From contig JBJTWK010000001.1 in NCBI GenBank assembly GCA_046081705.1, positions 1-51,881 on the forward strand: a stretch of DNA of 51,881 bases, written 5' to 3'. This DNA is from IMCC26256 sp046081705 (GTDB lineage: Bacteria > Actinomycetota > Acidimicrobiia > IMCC26256). A model generated the notes under the pieces. The model made no database searches. It saw only the letters and a list, made by a program, of their open reading frames with translations, and had not been told where the DNA came from. How positions within the stretch are numbered: the stretch's first letter is position 1; every line of letters starts with the position of its first letter. Shown here piece after piece: positions 1 to 9,520 of this stretch. Position numbers and translations under genes: made by a program.

Positions 1-2184
1 CCGCAGACCTCCCGGGTGCTCTGGGACGACGGCACGACGCTCACGACGCTGCACGCCGAGCAGAACCGGGAGGACGTCCGGCTCGCGGCGATGGGCGAGA
101 CCCTGCCGACCGCGGTCGTGGCGATCGAGGACGCCCGGTACTTCGACCACAAGGGCGTCGACCCCCGCGGGATCCTGCGGGCCCTCACCCGCGACGTGCA
201 GGCGGGCCGTGCAGTCGAGGGTGGTTCGACCATCACCCAGCAGTACGTGCGGGCGGTGCTGCTGAGTCCGGAACGCAACCTGCAGCGCAAGATCAAGGAG
301 GCCGTGCTCGCGGTCCAACTCGAGCGCCAGTACTCCAAGCGCTCGATCCTCGAGCGCTACCTCAACCTCATCTACTTCGGGAACGGCGCCTACGGCGTGC
401 AGGCCGCGGCCCAGACCTACTTCGGACGCGACGCCCGAGACCTCGACCTCGCGCAGTCCGCCCTGCTCGCCGGGCTCATCCGTTCGCCCGGCGACTACGA
501 CCCGTACGAGCGTCCCGAGGCCGCGTTGGCCCGGCGCGACGAGGTGCTCGCCCGTATGGCCGAGCTCGAGCGGGCCGATCCCGCCGCGGTGACGGCGGCC
601 CGGGCGACGCCCCTCGGGGTCGCGCCGGCCCCCACCGACGCCCGGAGCGCGGCTCCGCACTTCGTCGACCGGGTGCGCGAGTTCATCGTGAGCACCGACG
701 CGTTCGGACCGACCCGGGCGGCCCGCGAGCGCCTGCTGTACGAGGGTGGGCTGCGGATCGAGACCACGCTCGACCCGCGGGCGCAGGCGGACGCGATCGC
801 CGCGGTGCAGCGCACGCTCGTCCGCCCCGGCACCGACCCGGCCGCCGCGGTCGTGGCGATGGATCCACGCGACGGGCACGTCCTCGCCTACGTCGGCGGG
901 CCCGACTACTACGGCGGCCAGCCCTGGGCCCGCTACGACCTCGCCGGGCAGGGCCGACGCTCGGCGGGTTCGACCTTCAAGCCGTTCGTGCTCGCCGCGG
1001 CGCTCGAGGACGGCATCCCGATGACCCGCGACTACAGCGCGCCCGGGGAGCTCGCCATCCCGATCCGCGGTCAGGCCCCGTGGGTCGTGCGCAACTACGA
1101 CGGACAGGGCTCGGGGCGCATGGACCTCGCCGAGGCGACCGTCCGATCGGTCAACACTGTCTACGCGCAGCTCATCATGGACGTCGGCGCCCAGCCGGTC
1201 GTCGACCTCGCCACCCGGATGGGGGTGCGCTCCCGGCTCGGGGCGTTCCCGTCGGCCGCGCTCGGGACGAACGGCGTGACGGTCCTGGACATGGCGAGTT
1301 CGTACTCGACCTTCGCAGCCGACGGCTCCCACATCGAGCCCGTGTTCGTGACCCGGGTCTCGGACTCGACGGGCCGCGTGCTGTGGCGGGCCCGTTCCGA
1401 GCGCGCGCGGGTGCTGCCCGCCCGCACCTCGCGCGCGGTGACCGCCGTGCTCGAGGACGTCGTCACCCGCGGCACCGCGGTGAACGCCCGCATCGGTCGA
1501 CCGGTCGCCGGCAAGACGGGCACCGGCGAGGAGTGGTCCGACGCCTGGTTCGTCGGGTACACGCCGGAGTTCGTCGCCGCCGTGTGGGTCGGGTTCCCCG
1601 ACGCGGTGCGCACCATGCGGCCCCCGACGACCCGCATCACGGTCACCGGGGGCTCGTGGCCGGCCCAGATCTTCCAGGGCCTCACCGGGGCCTACCTGGC
1701 CGAGACGCCCGCCTCCGACTTCCCGGACCCGGCACCGCCGGATCCCGGCGCCGCCGCACCCACCGGCCCGACCGGGCCCGGCCTCGCCTCGGTCATCGGC
1801 CTCGAGGTCGACACCGCGAGCCGCCTCCTCGTGGATGCCGGACTGCGGGTCCGGATCGTCGAGGCCTCGAGTCGCGCCGTCGCACCGGGTCGCGTGATCT
1901 CGCAGTCGCCGAACGCCCGGTACCTCGTGCGGCCCGGTGACCTCGTCACCCTGACGGTCTCGAGCGGTCCGCCGGCGGTCGTCGCGGTGCCGAGCGTCCT
2001 CGGTCTGAGCGCCGCGGAGGCCGTCGCCGCGCTGGCCGACGACGGGTTCCAGGCCCAGCTCCGCCTCGAGGCCGAGCCCCCACCCGGGGACCCGAGTCGC
2101 CTCGGGAAGGTGTGGAAGCAGTTGCCCTCGGGCGGCACCGCCCAGGCCGTGGACGAGGCCGTCGTCGTCTGGGTGAACCCCTAG
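1..2184 (+). CDS. Class A penicillin-binding protein with PASTA repeats (5' end outside window)
   Basis: Bifunctional enzyme that polymerises glycan strands and cross-links peptidoglycan on the outer face of the membrane. The frame is open from base 1, so the membrane anchor lies outside the window and GTG at 16 is not a credible start. Counting from the first visible codon, the GT51 transglycosylase domain covers about residues 25-220, with EDARYF near residue 43 (catalytic Glu) and GGSTITQQ. The transpeptidase domain covers about 260-570, with STFK (Ser 324), SVN (383-385) and KTGTG (505). A PTGPTGPG linker leads into two PASTA-like repeats from about residue 597, which in this family bind muropeptides or promote septal targeting. 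The stop lies 3 nt from the stop of the convergent P450 gene. Confidence 0.95.
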   Translation, partial: PQTSRVLWDDGTTLTTLHAEQNREDVRLAAMGETLPTAVVAIEDARYFDHKGVDPRGILRALTRDVQAGRAVEGGSTITQQYVRAVLLSPERNLQRKIKEAVLAVQLERQYSKRSILERYLNLIYFGNGAYGVQAAAQTYFGRDARDLDLAQSALLAGLIRSPGDYDPYERPEAALARRDEVLARMAELERADPAAVTAARATPLGVAPAPTDARSAAPHFVDRVREFIVSTDAFGPTRAARERLLYEGGLRIETTLDPRAQADAIAAVQRTLVRPGTDPAAAVVAMDPRDGHVLAYVGGPDYYGGQPWARYDLAGQGRRSAGSTFKPFVLAAALEDGIPMTRDYSAPGELAIPIRGQAPWVVRNYDGQGSGRMDLAEATVRSVNTVYAQLIMDVGAQPVVDLATRMGVRSRLGAFPSAALGTNGVTVLDMASSYSTFAADGSHIEPVFVTRVSDSTGRVLWRARSERARVLPARTSRAVTAVLEDVVTRGTAVNARIGRPVAGKTGTGEEWSDAWFVGYTPEFVAAVWVGFPDAVRTMRPPTTRITVTGGSWPAQIFQGLTGAYLAETPASDFPDPAPPDPGAAAPTGPTGPGLASVIGLEVDTASRLLVDAGLRVRIVEASSRAVAPGRVISQSPNARYLVRPGDLVTLTVSSGPPAVVAVPSVLGLSAAEAVAALADDGFQAQLRLEAEPPPGDPSRLGKVWKQLPSGGTAQAVDEAVVVWVNP

Positions 2185-2187
2185 GGC

Positions 2188-3393
2188 TCAGGCCACGCGC
2201 ACCGGCAGGGCGTCCAGCCCGCGCAGCGTGATGCGGCCGTTGCGCACCGGGTCCGCCGCCACCTCGAGCGTCGGCAGCCGCCTTGCGAGCGTGCCGAGCG
2301 CGATCCGACCCTCGAGGCGGGCCAGCGCAGCACCCAGGCAGTGGTGGATGCCGTTGCCGAAGGAGAGGTGGGCGCCCGCGCCCTCACGCCCCAGGTCGAG
2401 CACATCGACGCTCGGTCCCCACCGCGCCGGATCGTGGTTCGCCGAACCGAGGCAGGTGAGCACGAAGTCGCCGGACTCGACCGTGCGGCCTCCGATCTCC
2501 GTCGGCTGGAGGATGATCCGTCGGGAGTACTGGACCGGCGAGTCCCAGCGCAGCAGTTCCTCGGTGGCGTTCTGCGCGAGGTCGCTCGCCGCGCCGAGCC
2601 GGGCGTACTCGGACGGGTGGCGGAGCAGGGCGAGGGTGCCGTTCCCGATGAGGTTCACGGTCGTCTCGTGCCCGGCGATGTAGATGAGCATCACCTGGTC
2701 GAGCAGTTCGGCCTCGTCGAGCGCGTCGCCGTCGTCCTCGGCGCGGATCAGTTCGGAGAGCAGCAGGTCGTCGGGCCGTGCGCGCTTGTCCGCGATCCGA
2801 TCGGTCACGTAGGCCCGCATCGCGACGCTCGAGGCGGTGGCGTCGGCGATCTCGGCCTCGGTGAGGATCGGATCGAGCGTCTTGACGAGCGCGTGCGACC
2901 AGGCCCGGACCATCGGCGCGTGCTCGACCGGCATCCCGAGCATCTCGGTGATCACCGCGAACGGGATGACGAACGCCAGGTCGTCGATGACGTCGCCGCC
3001 ACCGTCGCGCTCGATGCCGTCGATGGACGCGTCGACGAGACGCTGCACGAGCGGCTCGAGCGCGGCGACCGTCCGGGGCGTGAACGCCTTGGTGACGAGC
3101 CGACGCAACCGGTCGTGGTCGGGCGGATCGAGGTTGAGGATCGCCCGCTGGCCGCCCTCCCGGGACTCCCCCATCCGCTCGAGCATCTCGGTGCGCAGGG
3201 ACGGCTCGGCGTTGCGGTCCTCGACGCTCGTACGCGGGTCACGCAGGAGTGCCTGCGCGTCGTCGTAGCGGAAGAGCGTCCAGCCACCCACGAGGTTGCG
3301 GTGGACCGGATCCGTCTCACGCATCAGCCGGTACGTCGGGACCGGGTCGGCCAACACGGCCGGGTCGTAGGGGTTGAACACGAGGTCCTCCAC
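2188..3393 (-). CDS. Cytochrome P450
   Basis: Soluble bacterial haem monooxygenase of 401 residues, the usual bacterial length. The I-helix oxygen-binding motif AGHETT is at about 240-245, the K-helix ExxR motif (EELLR) at 278-282, and the haem-ligand loop FGNGIHHCLG at about 343-352 with Cys as axial ligand. The frame is open further upstream to 3561, but that would overlap argH and add an unrelated Arg-rich stretch. I therefore start at GTG 3393, which lies 7 nt downstream of a TAGGTT -10 element, so the mRNA is probably leaderless. The substrate cannot be told from sequence. No ferredoxin or ferredoxin reductase gene is adjacent. It lies directly downstream of argH but probably has its own promoter. 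Confidence 0.93.
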   Translation of the reverse strand: MEDLVFNPYDPAVLADPVPTYRLMRETDPVHRNLVGGWTLFRYDDAQALLRDPRTSVEDRNAEPSLRTEMLERMGESREGGQRAILNLDPPDHDRLRRLVTKAFTPRTVAALEPLVQRLVDASIDGIERDGGGDVIDDLAFVIPFAVITEMLGMPVEHAPMVRAWSHALVKTLDPILTEAEIADATASSVAMRAYVTDRIADKRARPDDLLLSELIRAEDDGDALDEAELLDQVMLIYIAGHETTVNLIGNGTLALLRHPSEYARLGAASDLAQNATEELLRWDSPVQYSRRIILQPTEIGGRTVESGDFVLTCLGSANHDPARWGPSVDVLDLGREGAGAHLSFGNGIHHCLGAALARLEGRIALGTLARRLPTLEVAADPVRNGRITLRGLDALPVRVA

Positions 3394-3400
3394 GGCGGAG

Positions 3401-3406
3401 AACCTA
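3401..3406 (-). promoter_or_regulatory. Candidate -10 element of the P450 gene
   Basis: The minus strand reads TAGGTT, matching the actinobacterial TAnnnT -10 consensus, followed by seven bases and then the GTG at 3393. This places transcription initiation at or next to the start codon, as in leaderless actinobacterial mRNAs. No convincing -35 was seen; that region lies inside the end of argH. Confidence 0.45.
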
Positions 3407-3418
3407 GCCGTGCCCGTG

Positions 3419-4807
3419 TCAGGCGAGCCGGGCCGCCTGCGCATCGAGGAGCGCCCGGGCCCGGCCGAGCTGCACCGCGACCGGCCGCGGCCCGGCCCCA
3501 CCCGGCGTCGTACGTCGGGTGACGGCCACGCCCGGACCGAGCAGCGCGAGCGCGTCCGCACCCAACGCGGGTTCGGCCGCGACGAGATCGGCCAACGTGC
3601 CCTCGCCGGCGAGTGACCGCCGCACGACCGATCCGACGATCGCGTGCGCGTCGCGGAAGGGCGTACCCCGCTCGACGAGGAGCTCGGCGAGATCGGTCGC
3701 AGCCGCGGTCGGCACGTCGGCCGCGGCGCGCATCCGGTCGCCGACGAACTCGACGCTCGCCATGAGGCCGGTCATCGCCGACAGGGTGAGGACGCACGTG
3801 TCGACCGCGTCGAAGAGCGGCTCCTTGTCCTCCTGCAGGTCGCGGTTGTACGCGAGCGGGAGACCCTTGAGCGTGGCGAGGAATCCGGTGAGGTCGCCCA
3901 GCACCCGACCGGCCTTGCAGCGCGCGAGTTCGGCGATGTCCGGGTTCTTCTTCTGCGGGAGCATCGACGAGCCCGTGGCGTACGCGTCGGGGAGCCGGAC
4001 GAAGCCGAACTCGTCACTCGACCAGAGCACGATCTCCTCGCCCATGCGGGAGAGGTGGATCTCGAGGAGGCTCGCGGCGAACAGCGCCTCGGCCACGAAG
4101 TCGCGGTCGGACACCGCGTCGAGGGAGTTCTCGAAGCGCGCGCCGAACCCGAGGGCCGCCGCCGTCGCGTCCGGGTCGAGCGGGAGGCTCGAGCCCGCGA
4201 GCGCGCCCGCGCCCAGCGGCGAGACATCGGCCCGGTCTGCGACGGCCAGCCACCGCTCGACGTCACGGGCGAGCGCCCAGACGTGCGCGAGCAGGTGGTG
4301 CGCGAGCAGCACCGGCTGGGCCCGCTGGAGGTGGGTGTAGCCGGGCAGGTAGGTGTCGCCGGCCGCCTCGGCCCGCGCGACGAGGACCTCCTGGAGCGCG
4401 TGGATGCGGCCGGCGACGCTGCGGGCCTCGCGCTTCGTCCAGAGGCGCAGATCGGTGGCGACCTGGTCGTTCCGGGACCGACCCGTGTGGATCTTCGCCC
4501 CGGCCGGGCCCGCGAGTTCGGTGACCCGCCGCTCGACCGCCGTGTGGACGTCCTCGTCGGACTCGACGAACGCGAACGACCCGTCGGCGAGTTCGGCCTC
4601 GACCGTGTCGAGCGCGCCGAGCACGGCCGCGGCCTCGTCGGCGGTCAGCAACCCGACCGAGACGAGCATCCCGACGTGCGCGCGCGAACCGGCGAGGTCG
4701 TCCGCGGCGAGGCGCCGGTCGAAGGGCAGGCTCACCGTGAAGGCGAGCAGCTCCTCGGCCGGTCCCTCGCCGAAGCGACCGTGCCAGAGCGGCCGGCCGT
4801 CGCTCAC
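3419..4807 (-). CDS. argH: Argininosuccinate lyase
   Basis: Last step of arginine synthesis: splits argininosuccinate into arginine and fumarate. The 462-residue protein has the usual family length. It carries the fumarase/aspartase signature GSSMLPQKKNPD, whose flexible loop supplies the catalytic Ser, and the TGRSRNDQVATD segment typical of ArgH. The start is GTG 4807, sharing a GTGA with the TGA stop of argG (4 nt overlap). The frame is open far upstream inside argG, but that part is an Arg-rich shadow. Last gene of the argCJBDFRGH operon. No hairpin terminator is obvious between it and the P450 gene. Confidence 0.97.
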   Translation of the reverse strand: MSDGRPLWHGRFGEGPAEELLAFTVSLPFDRRLAADDLAGSRAHVGMLVSVGLLTADEAAAVLGALDTVEAELADGSFAFVESDEDVHTAVERRVTELAGPAGAKIHTGRSRNDQVATDLRLWTKREARSVAGRIHALQEVLVARAEAAGDTYLPGYTHLQRAQPVLLAHHLLAHVWALARDVERWLAVADRADVSPLGAGALAGSSLPLDPDATAAALGFGARFENSLDAVSDRDFVAEALFAASLLEIHLSRMGEEIVLWSSDEFGFVRLPDAYATGSSMLPQKKNPDIAELARCKAGRVLGDLTGFLATLKGLPLAYNRDLQEDKEPLFDAVDTCVLTLSAMTGLMASVEFVGDRMRAAADVPTAAATDLAELLVERGTPFRDAHAIVGSVVRRSLAGEGTLADLVAAEPALGADALALLGPGVAVTRRTTPGGAGPRPVAVQLGRARALLDAQAARLA

Positions 4808-6030
4808 ACGACACCGCCGGGCCGCTGCCGCTTGGACCAGGTCTCGACGCCGAGACCCCACAGCCGCACGAAGCCTGCGGCGTCCTCGTGCCGGAACGCG
4901 TCCTCGGACTCGTAGGTCGCGAGCTCGTAGTCGTAGAGACCCGTAGCGGCCCGCCGGCCGTTCGGCGCGCAGCGCCCGGGCTCGAGCACGAGCCGGACCT
5001 CGCCGGTGACGTGCTCCTGGGTGGAGTCGATGAAGGCGTCGAGGGCCTCGCGCAGCGGCGAGAACCACAGGCCGTCGTACACGAGTTCGGCGTACCGGGT
5101 CTCGAGGCGCTGCTTCTCGCGCATGACGTCCCGTTCGAGGGTGATGCCCTCGAGGTCCTGGTGGGCGACGATGAGCGAGAGCGAACCCGGGCACTCGTAG
5201 GTCTCGCGGCTCTTGATGCCGACCCGGCGGTTCTCGACCATGTCGATGCGGCCGTAGCCGTACGACCCGGCGATCTCCCCCATCTCGAGGACGAGCGCGT
5301 CCATCGGCATCGCCCGGCCGTCGAGGCTGACCGGGAGACCCTGCTCGAACCCGACGACGACCTCGCGAGGCTCGGTCGGCGCATCCGCGACGTGGGCCGT
5401 GAGGTCGTAGATGTCGGCGGGCGGCGCGTTCCAGGGGTTCTCCATCTCACCGCACTCGATGGCGCGGCCCACCAGGTTCTCGTCGATGGAGTACGGCTTC
5501 TTCTTGTTGACGTTGATCGGGATGTCGTGCTTCGCCGCGTACTCGATGCAGTCCTCACGGGTGAGGCCCCACACGCGGGTCGGCGCGAGGACGTCGAGCG
5601 AGGGGTTGAGCGTGCGGATGCCGACCTCGAACCGCACCTGATCGTTGCCCTTGCCGGTGCAGCCGTGCGCGACCGCGTCGCCGCCGAAGCGCTGGGCCGC
5701 GGCCACGAGGTGCTTGACGATGACGGGACGACTCAGGGCGGAGACGAGCGGGTACTTGCCCTCGTACAGCGCGTTGGCCTTGAGCGCGCGCCCGAAGTAC
5801 TCGGTGGCGAACTCGGCCCGGGCGTCGATGACCTCGGCCTCGACGGCACCGGCCACCCGCGCCCGCTCGACCACAGCGTCCCAGTAGGCCTGATCCGCGT
5901 CGGGCACCTGCCCCACGTCGACCGCCAGCGCCACGACCTCGGCGCCCCACTCCTCCTGGATCCACTTCACGGCGACCGACGTGTCGAGACCGCCGGAGTA
6001 CGCGAGCACCACCCGCTTGGCATCCACCAT
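4804..6030 (-). CDS. argG: Argininosuccinate synthase
   Basis: ATP-dependent condensation of citrulline and aspartate to argininosuccinate. The 408-residue protein starts with the N-type PP-loop AYSGGLDTS near residue 10 and contains HGCTGKGNDQVRFE, both characteristic of ArgG. Two ATGs compete. ATG 6039 directly abuts the purine-rich AGAGAGGA, leaving no spacing, whereas ATG 6030 lies 9 nt beyond it and is preferred. The gene follows argR by a short gap and overlaps argH by 4 nt. Confidence 0.97.
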   Translation of the reverse strand: MVDAKRVVLAYSGGLDTSVAVKWIQEEWGAEVVALAVDVGQVPDADQAYWDAVVERARVAGAVEAEVIDARAEFATEYFGRALKANALYEGKYPLVSALSRPVIVKHLVAAAQRFGGDAVAHGCTGKGNDQVRFEVGIRTLNPSLDVLAPTRVWGLTREDCIEYAAKHDIPINVNKKKPYSIDENLVGRAIECGEMENPWNAPPADIYDLTAHVADAPTEPREVVVGFEQGLPVSLDGRAMPMDALVLEMGEIAGSYGYGRIDMVENRRVGIKSRETYECPGSLSLIVAHQDLEGITLERDVMREKQRLETRYAELVYDGLWFSPLREALDAFIDSTQEHVTGEVRLVLEPGRCAPNGRRAATGLYDYELATYESEDAFRHEDAAGFVRLWGLGVETWSKRQRPGGVV

Positions 6031-6046
6031 CGACGTCATTCCTCTC

Positions 6047-6517
6047 TCAGAGACCGGCCAGCTCGGCGAGCCGCGCCGCAACCTTCGCACCGCCGACGGC
6101 CTCGGCGCACACCACCATGACCGTGTCGTCCCCCGACACGTTGCCGAGCACCCCAGCGAGCCCGGACCGGTCGAGGGCCGAGCCGACGACGTGGGCGGAG
6201 CCCGGCGGCGTGCGCAGGACGACCAGGTTCACGGAGTGGGCGACCTCGACGACGAACTCCCCCATCACCCGGCGCAGGTGGTCGTCGGGGACGATCCGCT
6301 CCTGGGCCAGCTCGGGAACCGCGTAGACCATCGACCCGCCGGGGATCCGAACCTTCACCGCGCCCAGATCCTCGAGGTCCCGGCTCACCGTCGCCTGCGT
6401 GGCGACGACGCCCTCGGCCGCGAGGAGATCGACGAGCTGGGCCTGGCTCCCCACCGCCTGCTCCTCGAGGATGCGAGCGATGCGGTGCTGCCGCTGGGGC
6501 TTGCCGAGCGTGGCCAT
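6047..6517 (-). CDS. argR: Arginine repressor
   Basis: Arginine-responsive repressor of the ArgR/AhrC family, 156 residues. The N-terminal winged helix-turn-helix (about residues 8-75) contains TQATVSRDLEDLGAVKV, with the SR recognition-helix residues of the family. The C-terminal half is the oligomerisation and arginine-binding domain, ending with GDDTVMVV and the final helix. In this family a hexamer binds ARG-box palindromes. It sits inside the operon it most likely controls, between argF (TGATG overlap) and argG, so autoregulation through the argC promoter is likely. Confidence 0.96.
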   Translation of the reverse strand: MATLGKPQRQHRIARILEEQAVGSQAQLVDLLAAEGVVATQATVSRDLEDLGAVKVRIPGGSMVYAVPELAQERIVPDDHLRRVMGEFVVEVAHSVNLVVLRTPPGSAHVVGSALDRSGLAGVLGNVSGDDTVMVVCAEAVGGAKVAARLAELAGL

Positions 6518-7434
6518 CAGTCGGTCTCCGCCCCGGGCAGGACGAGCGCGAAGAGGGCCCGGGCGCTGTGCATCCGGTTCGCCGCCTGCCGCCAGACCGC
6601 CGAGCGCGGCCCGTCGATCACCGAGGCGGTGACCTCCTCGCCACGGTGGGCGGGCAGGCAGTGGAGGAACCAGGAGTCGGGACCCGCCGCATCCATGAGC
6701 ACGTCGTCGACCCGCCAGTGCTCGAAGGCGACCCGCCGCTCCTCGGCCTCGGCCTCCTCGCCCATCGAGGTCCAGGCATCGGTGTAGAGCGCATCGGCGC
6801 CCTGCACGGCATCGTGCGGGTCCTGGACGAGCGTGATCGAACCGCCGAGGTTGCGGGCCGCGTCCACGACGTCCGCATCGAGTTCGTATCCGGGCGGCGA
6901 GGACACCACGAGTTCGAGGCCGGTCATCGCCGCGCCGAAGGCGAGCGATGCCGCCACGTTGTTGCCGTCACCGACGTACGCGAGCCGCCGACCCTCGATC
7001 GATCCGAACAGTTCTCGGATCGTCAGCAGGTCGGCGAGCCCCTGACATGGGTGCCCCCGATCGGACAGGAGGTTGATGACGGGCACGGCCGACGCGTCCC
7101 GCAGTCCCTCGAGCACCGCGTGGTCGTACACGCGGGCGGCGATGATGGAGCAGTAGGCGGCGAGCGTCCGGGCGACGTCCTCGACGCTCTCCCGCGTGCC
7201 GATGCCGATCTCCTCCGGCCGGATGTAGATCGGGTGGCCGCCGAGGGTCGCGACCGCCATCTCCGACGAGACGCGCGTGCGCGCGGACGGCTTCTCGAAG
7301 ACGAGCGCGACCCCCTTGCCGCGCAGTGCCGCGGGAACGCCCGACGGGTCGCGCTTCCAGGCCTCGGCCCGGTCGAGGATCGTGGTGACCTGCGAGGGCG
7401 TGAGGTCGTCGAGGTCGAGGACGTGCTGGGTCAC
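6517..7434 (-). CDS. argF: Ornithine carbamoyltransferase
   Basis: Transfers the carbamoyl group from carbamoyl phosphate to ornithine, giving citrulline. The protein has 305 residues. The carbamoyl-phosphate loop SARTR is near residue 53, HPCQ near 130, and the ornithine-loop motif HCLP near 265. HCLP separates it from aspartate transcarbamylase. GTG 7434 is chosen because it forms a GTGA overlap with the argD stop; the frame extends upstream only as an Arg-rich shadow of argD. Its substrate carbamoyl phosphate can come from CarAB encoded further right in this window. Confidence 0.97.
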   Translation of the reverse strand: MTQHVLDLDDLTPSQVTTILDRAEAWKRDPSGVPAALRGKGVALVFEKPSARTRVSSEMAVATLGGHPIYIRPEEIGIGTRESVEDVARTLAAYCSIIAARVYDHAVLEGLRDASAVPVINLLSDRGHPCQGLADLLTIRELFGSIEGRRLAYVGDGNNVAASLAFGAAMTGLELVVSSPPGYELDADVVDAARNLGGSITLVQDPHDAVQGADALYTDAWTSMGEEAEAEERRVAFEHWRVDDVLMDAAGPDSWFLHCLPAHRGEEVTASVIDGPRSAVWRQAANRMHSARALFALVLPGAETD

Positions 7435-8651
7435 GGGGCCTCCGTGGATCGGATCGCGGCCGCGAGGCGCGACACGCCCTCGTCGATCTCCGCGTCGGTG
7501 ATGAGCAAGGGCGGCGTGAGCCGCAGCGCGGTCGCCGTGACCGCGTTCACGACGAGCCCGTGCTCGAGGCATGCGTGCTGGACCGCCTTGGCGTCGGCGT
7601 CCGGTCCGAGTTCGGCGGCGAGGAGCAACCCGTGGCCACGGACGTCGACGACCCCGGGGGTCGCCCGCAACGCGGCGGCGAGGCGGGTGCCGGCGGCCTC
7701 GGCCCGCTTCGGGACGTCCTCGGCCTCCATGACGTCGAGCACCGTGAGGGCGGCGCGCGCCGCGAGCGGCTGGCCACCGAACGTCGTGCCGTGGTCGCCC
7801 GCCCGGAACGCGGCGGCGACCTCGCCGCGGGCCCAGCACGCGCCGATCGGCATGCCGTTGCCGAGCGCCTTCGCCATCGCCACGATGTCGGGGCGCACGT
7901 CGTCGCCGTGCTCGAAGCCGAACCACCGGCCGGTGCGGCCGAGGCCGGTCTGGACCTCGTCGGCGATGAGGAGCACCTCGCGCTCGTCGCAGAGGGCGCG
8001 CACGGCCTCGAGGTAGCCCGGCGGCGCGGGGATGACGCCGCCCTCGGCCTGGACCGACTCGAGCATCACCGCACAGACCCGCTCGTCGACTGCGGCCCCG
8101 AGCGCGTCGAGGTCACCGAACTCGACCTGCCGGAACGTGGCCGGCATCGGTTGGAAGGTCTCCTGCTTCGCGGGCTGGCCCGTGGCGGCGAGGGTGGCGA
8201 GCGTGCGGCCGTGGAACGAGTTGAACGCGCTGATGATGTGGAACCGCTCCGGTCCGCCGTTGAGTTGGCCGTACCGCCGCGCCAGCTTGATCGAGCACTC
8301 GTTGGCCTCCGCACCCGAGTTCGTGAAGAACACGCGTCCCGAGGTGCCGGTGGCCGAGGTCAGCAGCAGGTCGAGCCGCTCCGCGAGCCGCGGCTGGATG
8401 TCGTTGTGGAAGAGGTTCGAGACGTGGAGCAGCGTGCTCGCCTGGTCGGCGATCGCGGCTGCGACCGTCGGGTGCGCGTGCCCCAACGACGTGACGGCGA
8501 GGCCACAGAGGAAGTCGAGGTACTCCCGCCCCTCGGTGTCCCAGAGCCGCGTGCCCTTGCCGCGCACGAACGCGACCGGCTGGCGGCCGTAGGTCTGGAA
8601 CACATGCTCGGCGTCGAGCGCGACGAGCTGCTCGAACGTGAGGTGCTCCAT
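7431..8651 (-). CDS. argD: Acetylornithine aminotransferase
   Basis: PLP-dependent class III aminotransferase of 406 residues that converts N-acetylglutamate semialdehyde plus glutamate to N-acetylornithine. The cofactor Asp lies in LLIADEVQTGLGRTG, and the Schiff-base Lys in AMAKALGNGMPIGA near residue 255. ATG 8651 overlaps the argB stop as TGATG. The operon context makes the acetylornithine assignment secure. Many family members also act on succinyldiaminopimelate, which sequence alone cannot exclude. Confidence 0.96.
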   Translation of the reverse strand: MEHLTFEQLVALDAEHVFQTYGRQPVAFVRGKGTRLWDTEGREYLDFLCGLAVTSLGHAHPTVAAAIADQASTLLHVSNLFHNDIQPRLAERLDLLLTSATGTSGRVFFTNSGAEANECSIKLARRYGQLNGGPERFHIISAFNSFHGRTLATLAATGQPAKQETFQPMPATFRQVEFGDLDALGAAVDERVCAVMLESVQAEGGVIPAPPGYLEAVRALCDEREVLLIADEVQTGLGRTGRWFGFEHGDDVRPDIVAMAKALGNGMPIGACWARGEVAAAFRAGDHGTTFGGQPLAARAALTVLDVMEAEDVPKRAEAAGTRLAAALRATPGVVDVRGHGLLLAAELGPDADAKAVQHACLEHGLVVNAVTATALRLTPPLLITDAEIDEGVSRLAAAIRSTEAP

Positions 8652-9520
8652 CAGGTGCCCTCGACCATCGTGCCGATGCCCTCACTCGTGAAGAACTCGA
8701 GCAGGAGCGCGTGCGGGAGCCGACCGTCGAGGATGTGGGCCCGCCGCACGCCGTTGCGCAGCGCGTGCGCACAGGACTCGAGCTTCGGGATCATCCCCTC
8801 CCCCGCCCTGCCGTCGGCGAGCAGCCGCTCGAGGCCGGCGAGGTCGGTGCGGGAGATGAGGGTCGACTCGTCGGGCCACTCGGCGTACACGCCGGCGACG
8901 TCGGTGAGGTAGACGAGTTTCTCGGCGCCGAGGGACTCGGCGATCGCGCCCGCGACCGTGTCCGCGTTGATGTTGTAGGCCTGCCCGGCCTCGTCGACAC
9001 CGACGGTGGCGATGACGGGGATGAGCTCCTGGCCGATGAGCCGCTCGAGGATCGCGGGCTCGATGCGCGAGACGTCGCCGACGAACCCGAGCGCGGGGTC
9101 GCGCTGGGTGACGGTGATGAGCCCGGCGTCCTCCCCGGACAGGCCGACCGCGTACGGGCCCTGCTGGTTGATCGACGCGACGACCTCACGGTTCACCTTG
9201 CCGACGAGCGCCATGCGCACGATGTCGACGGTCTCGGCGTCGGTGACGCGCCGTCCGTCGACGAACGTCGGCTCCTTGCCGAGCCGCTGCATGAGGTCGG
9301 TGATCTGCGGGCCGCCGCCGTGGACCACGACCGGGTTGATGCCGACGAGCCGCATGAGGACGATGTCCTGGGCGAAGAGCTCGGCGAGTTCGGGCGAGTC
9401 CATGGCGTGCCCGCCGTACTTCACGACGACGGTCCGACCCGAGAACTCGCGGATGTACGGGAGCGCGTCGGCGAGGACGGCGGCCCGTTCGTGGGCGGTG
9501 GCGGTGCGCTGGTCGGTCAC
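8651..9520 (-). CDS. argB: Acetylglutamate kinase
   Basis: Phosphorylates N-acetylglutamate, usually the arginine-inhibited step. The protein has 289 residues and the amino-acid-kinase fold, with VVVKYGGHAM near residue 30 (phosphate-binding Lys), VVVHGGGPQI near 65 (substrate loop) and YNINADTVAG near 185 (substrate-binding Asn). Its N-terminal helix of about 25 residues before the first strand resembles that of arginine-sensitive hexameric forms, so feedback inhibition is plausible but not proven. The GTG 9520 start overlaps the argJ stop as GTGA. Confidence 0.96.
   Translation of the reverse strand: MTDQRTATAHERAAVLADALPYIREFSGRTVVVKYGGHAMDSPELAELFAQDIVLMRLVGINPVVVHGGGPQITDLMQRLGKEPTFVDGRRVTDAETVDIVRMALVGKVNREVVASINQQGPYAVGLSGEDAGLITVTQRDPALGFVGDVSRIEPAILERLIGQELIPVIATVGVDEAGQAYNINADTVAGAIAESLGAEKLVYLTDVAGVYAEWPDESTLISRTDLAGLERLLADGRAGEGMIPKLESCAHALRNGVRRAHILDGRLPHALLLEFFTSEGIGTMVEGT

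Noticed and set aside
3394..3561. Longer N-terminus for the P450 (start at 3561)
   Set aside because: It would overlap the end of argH and consists of Arg/Pro-rich shadow sequence; GTG 3393 has a well-spaced -10 element and gives family length.
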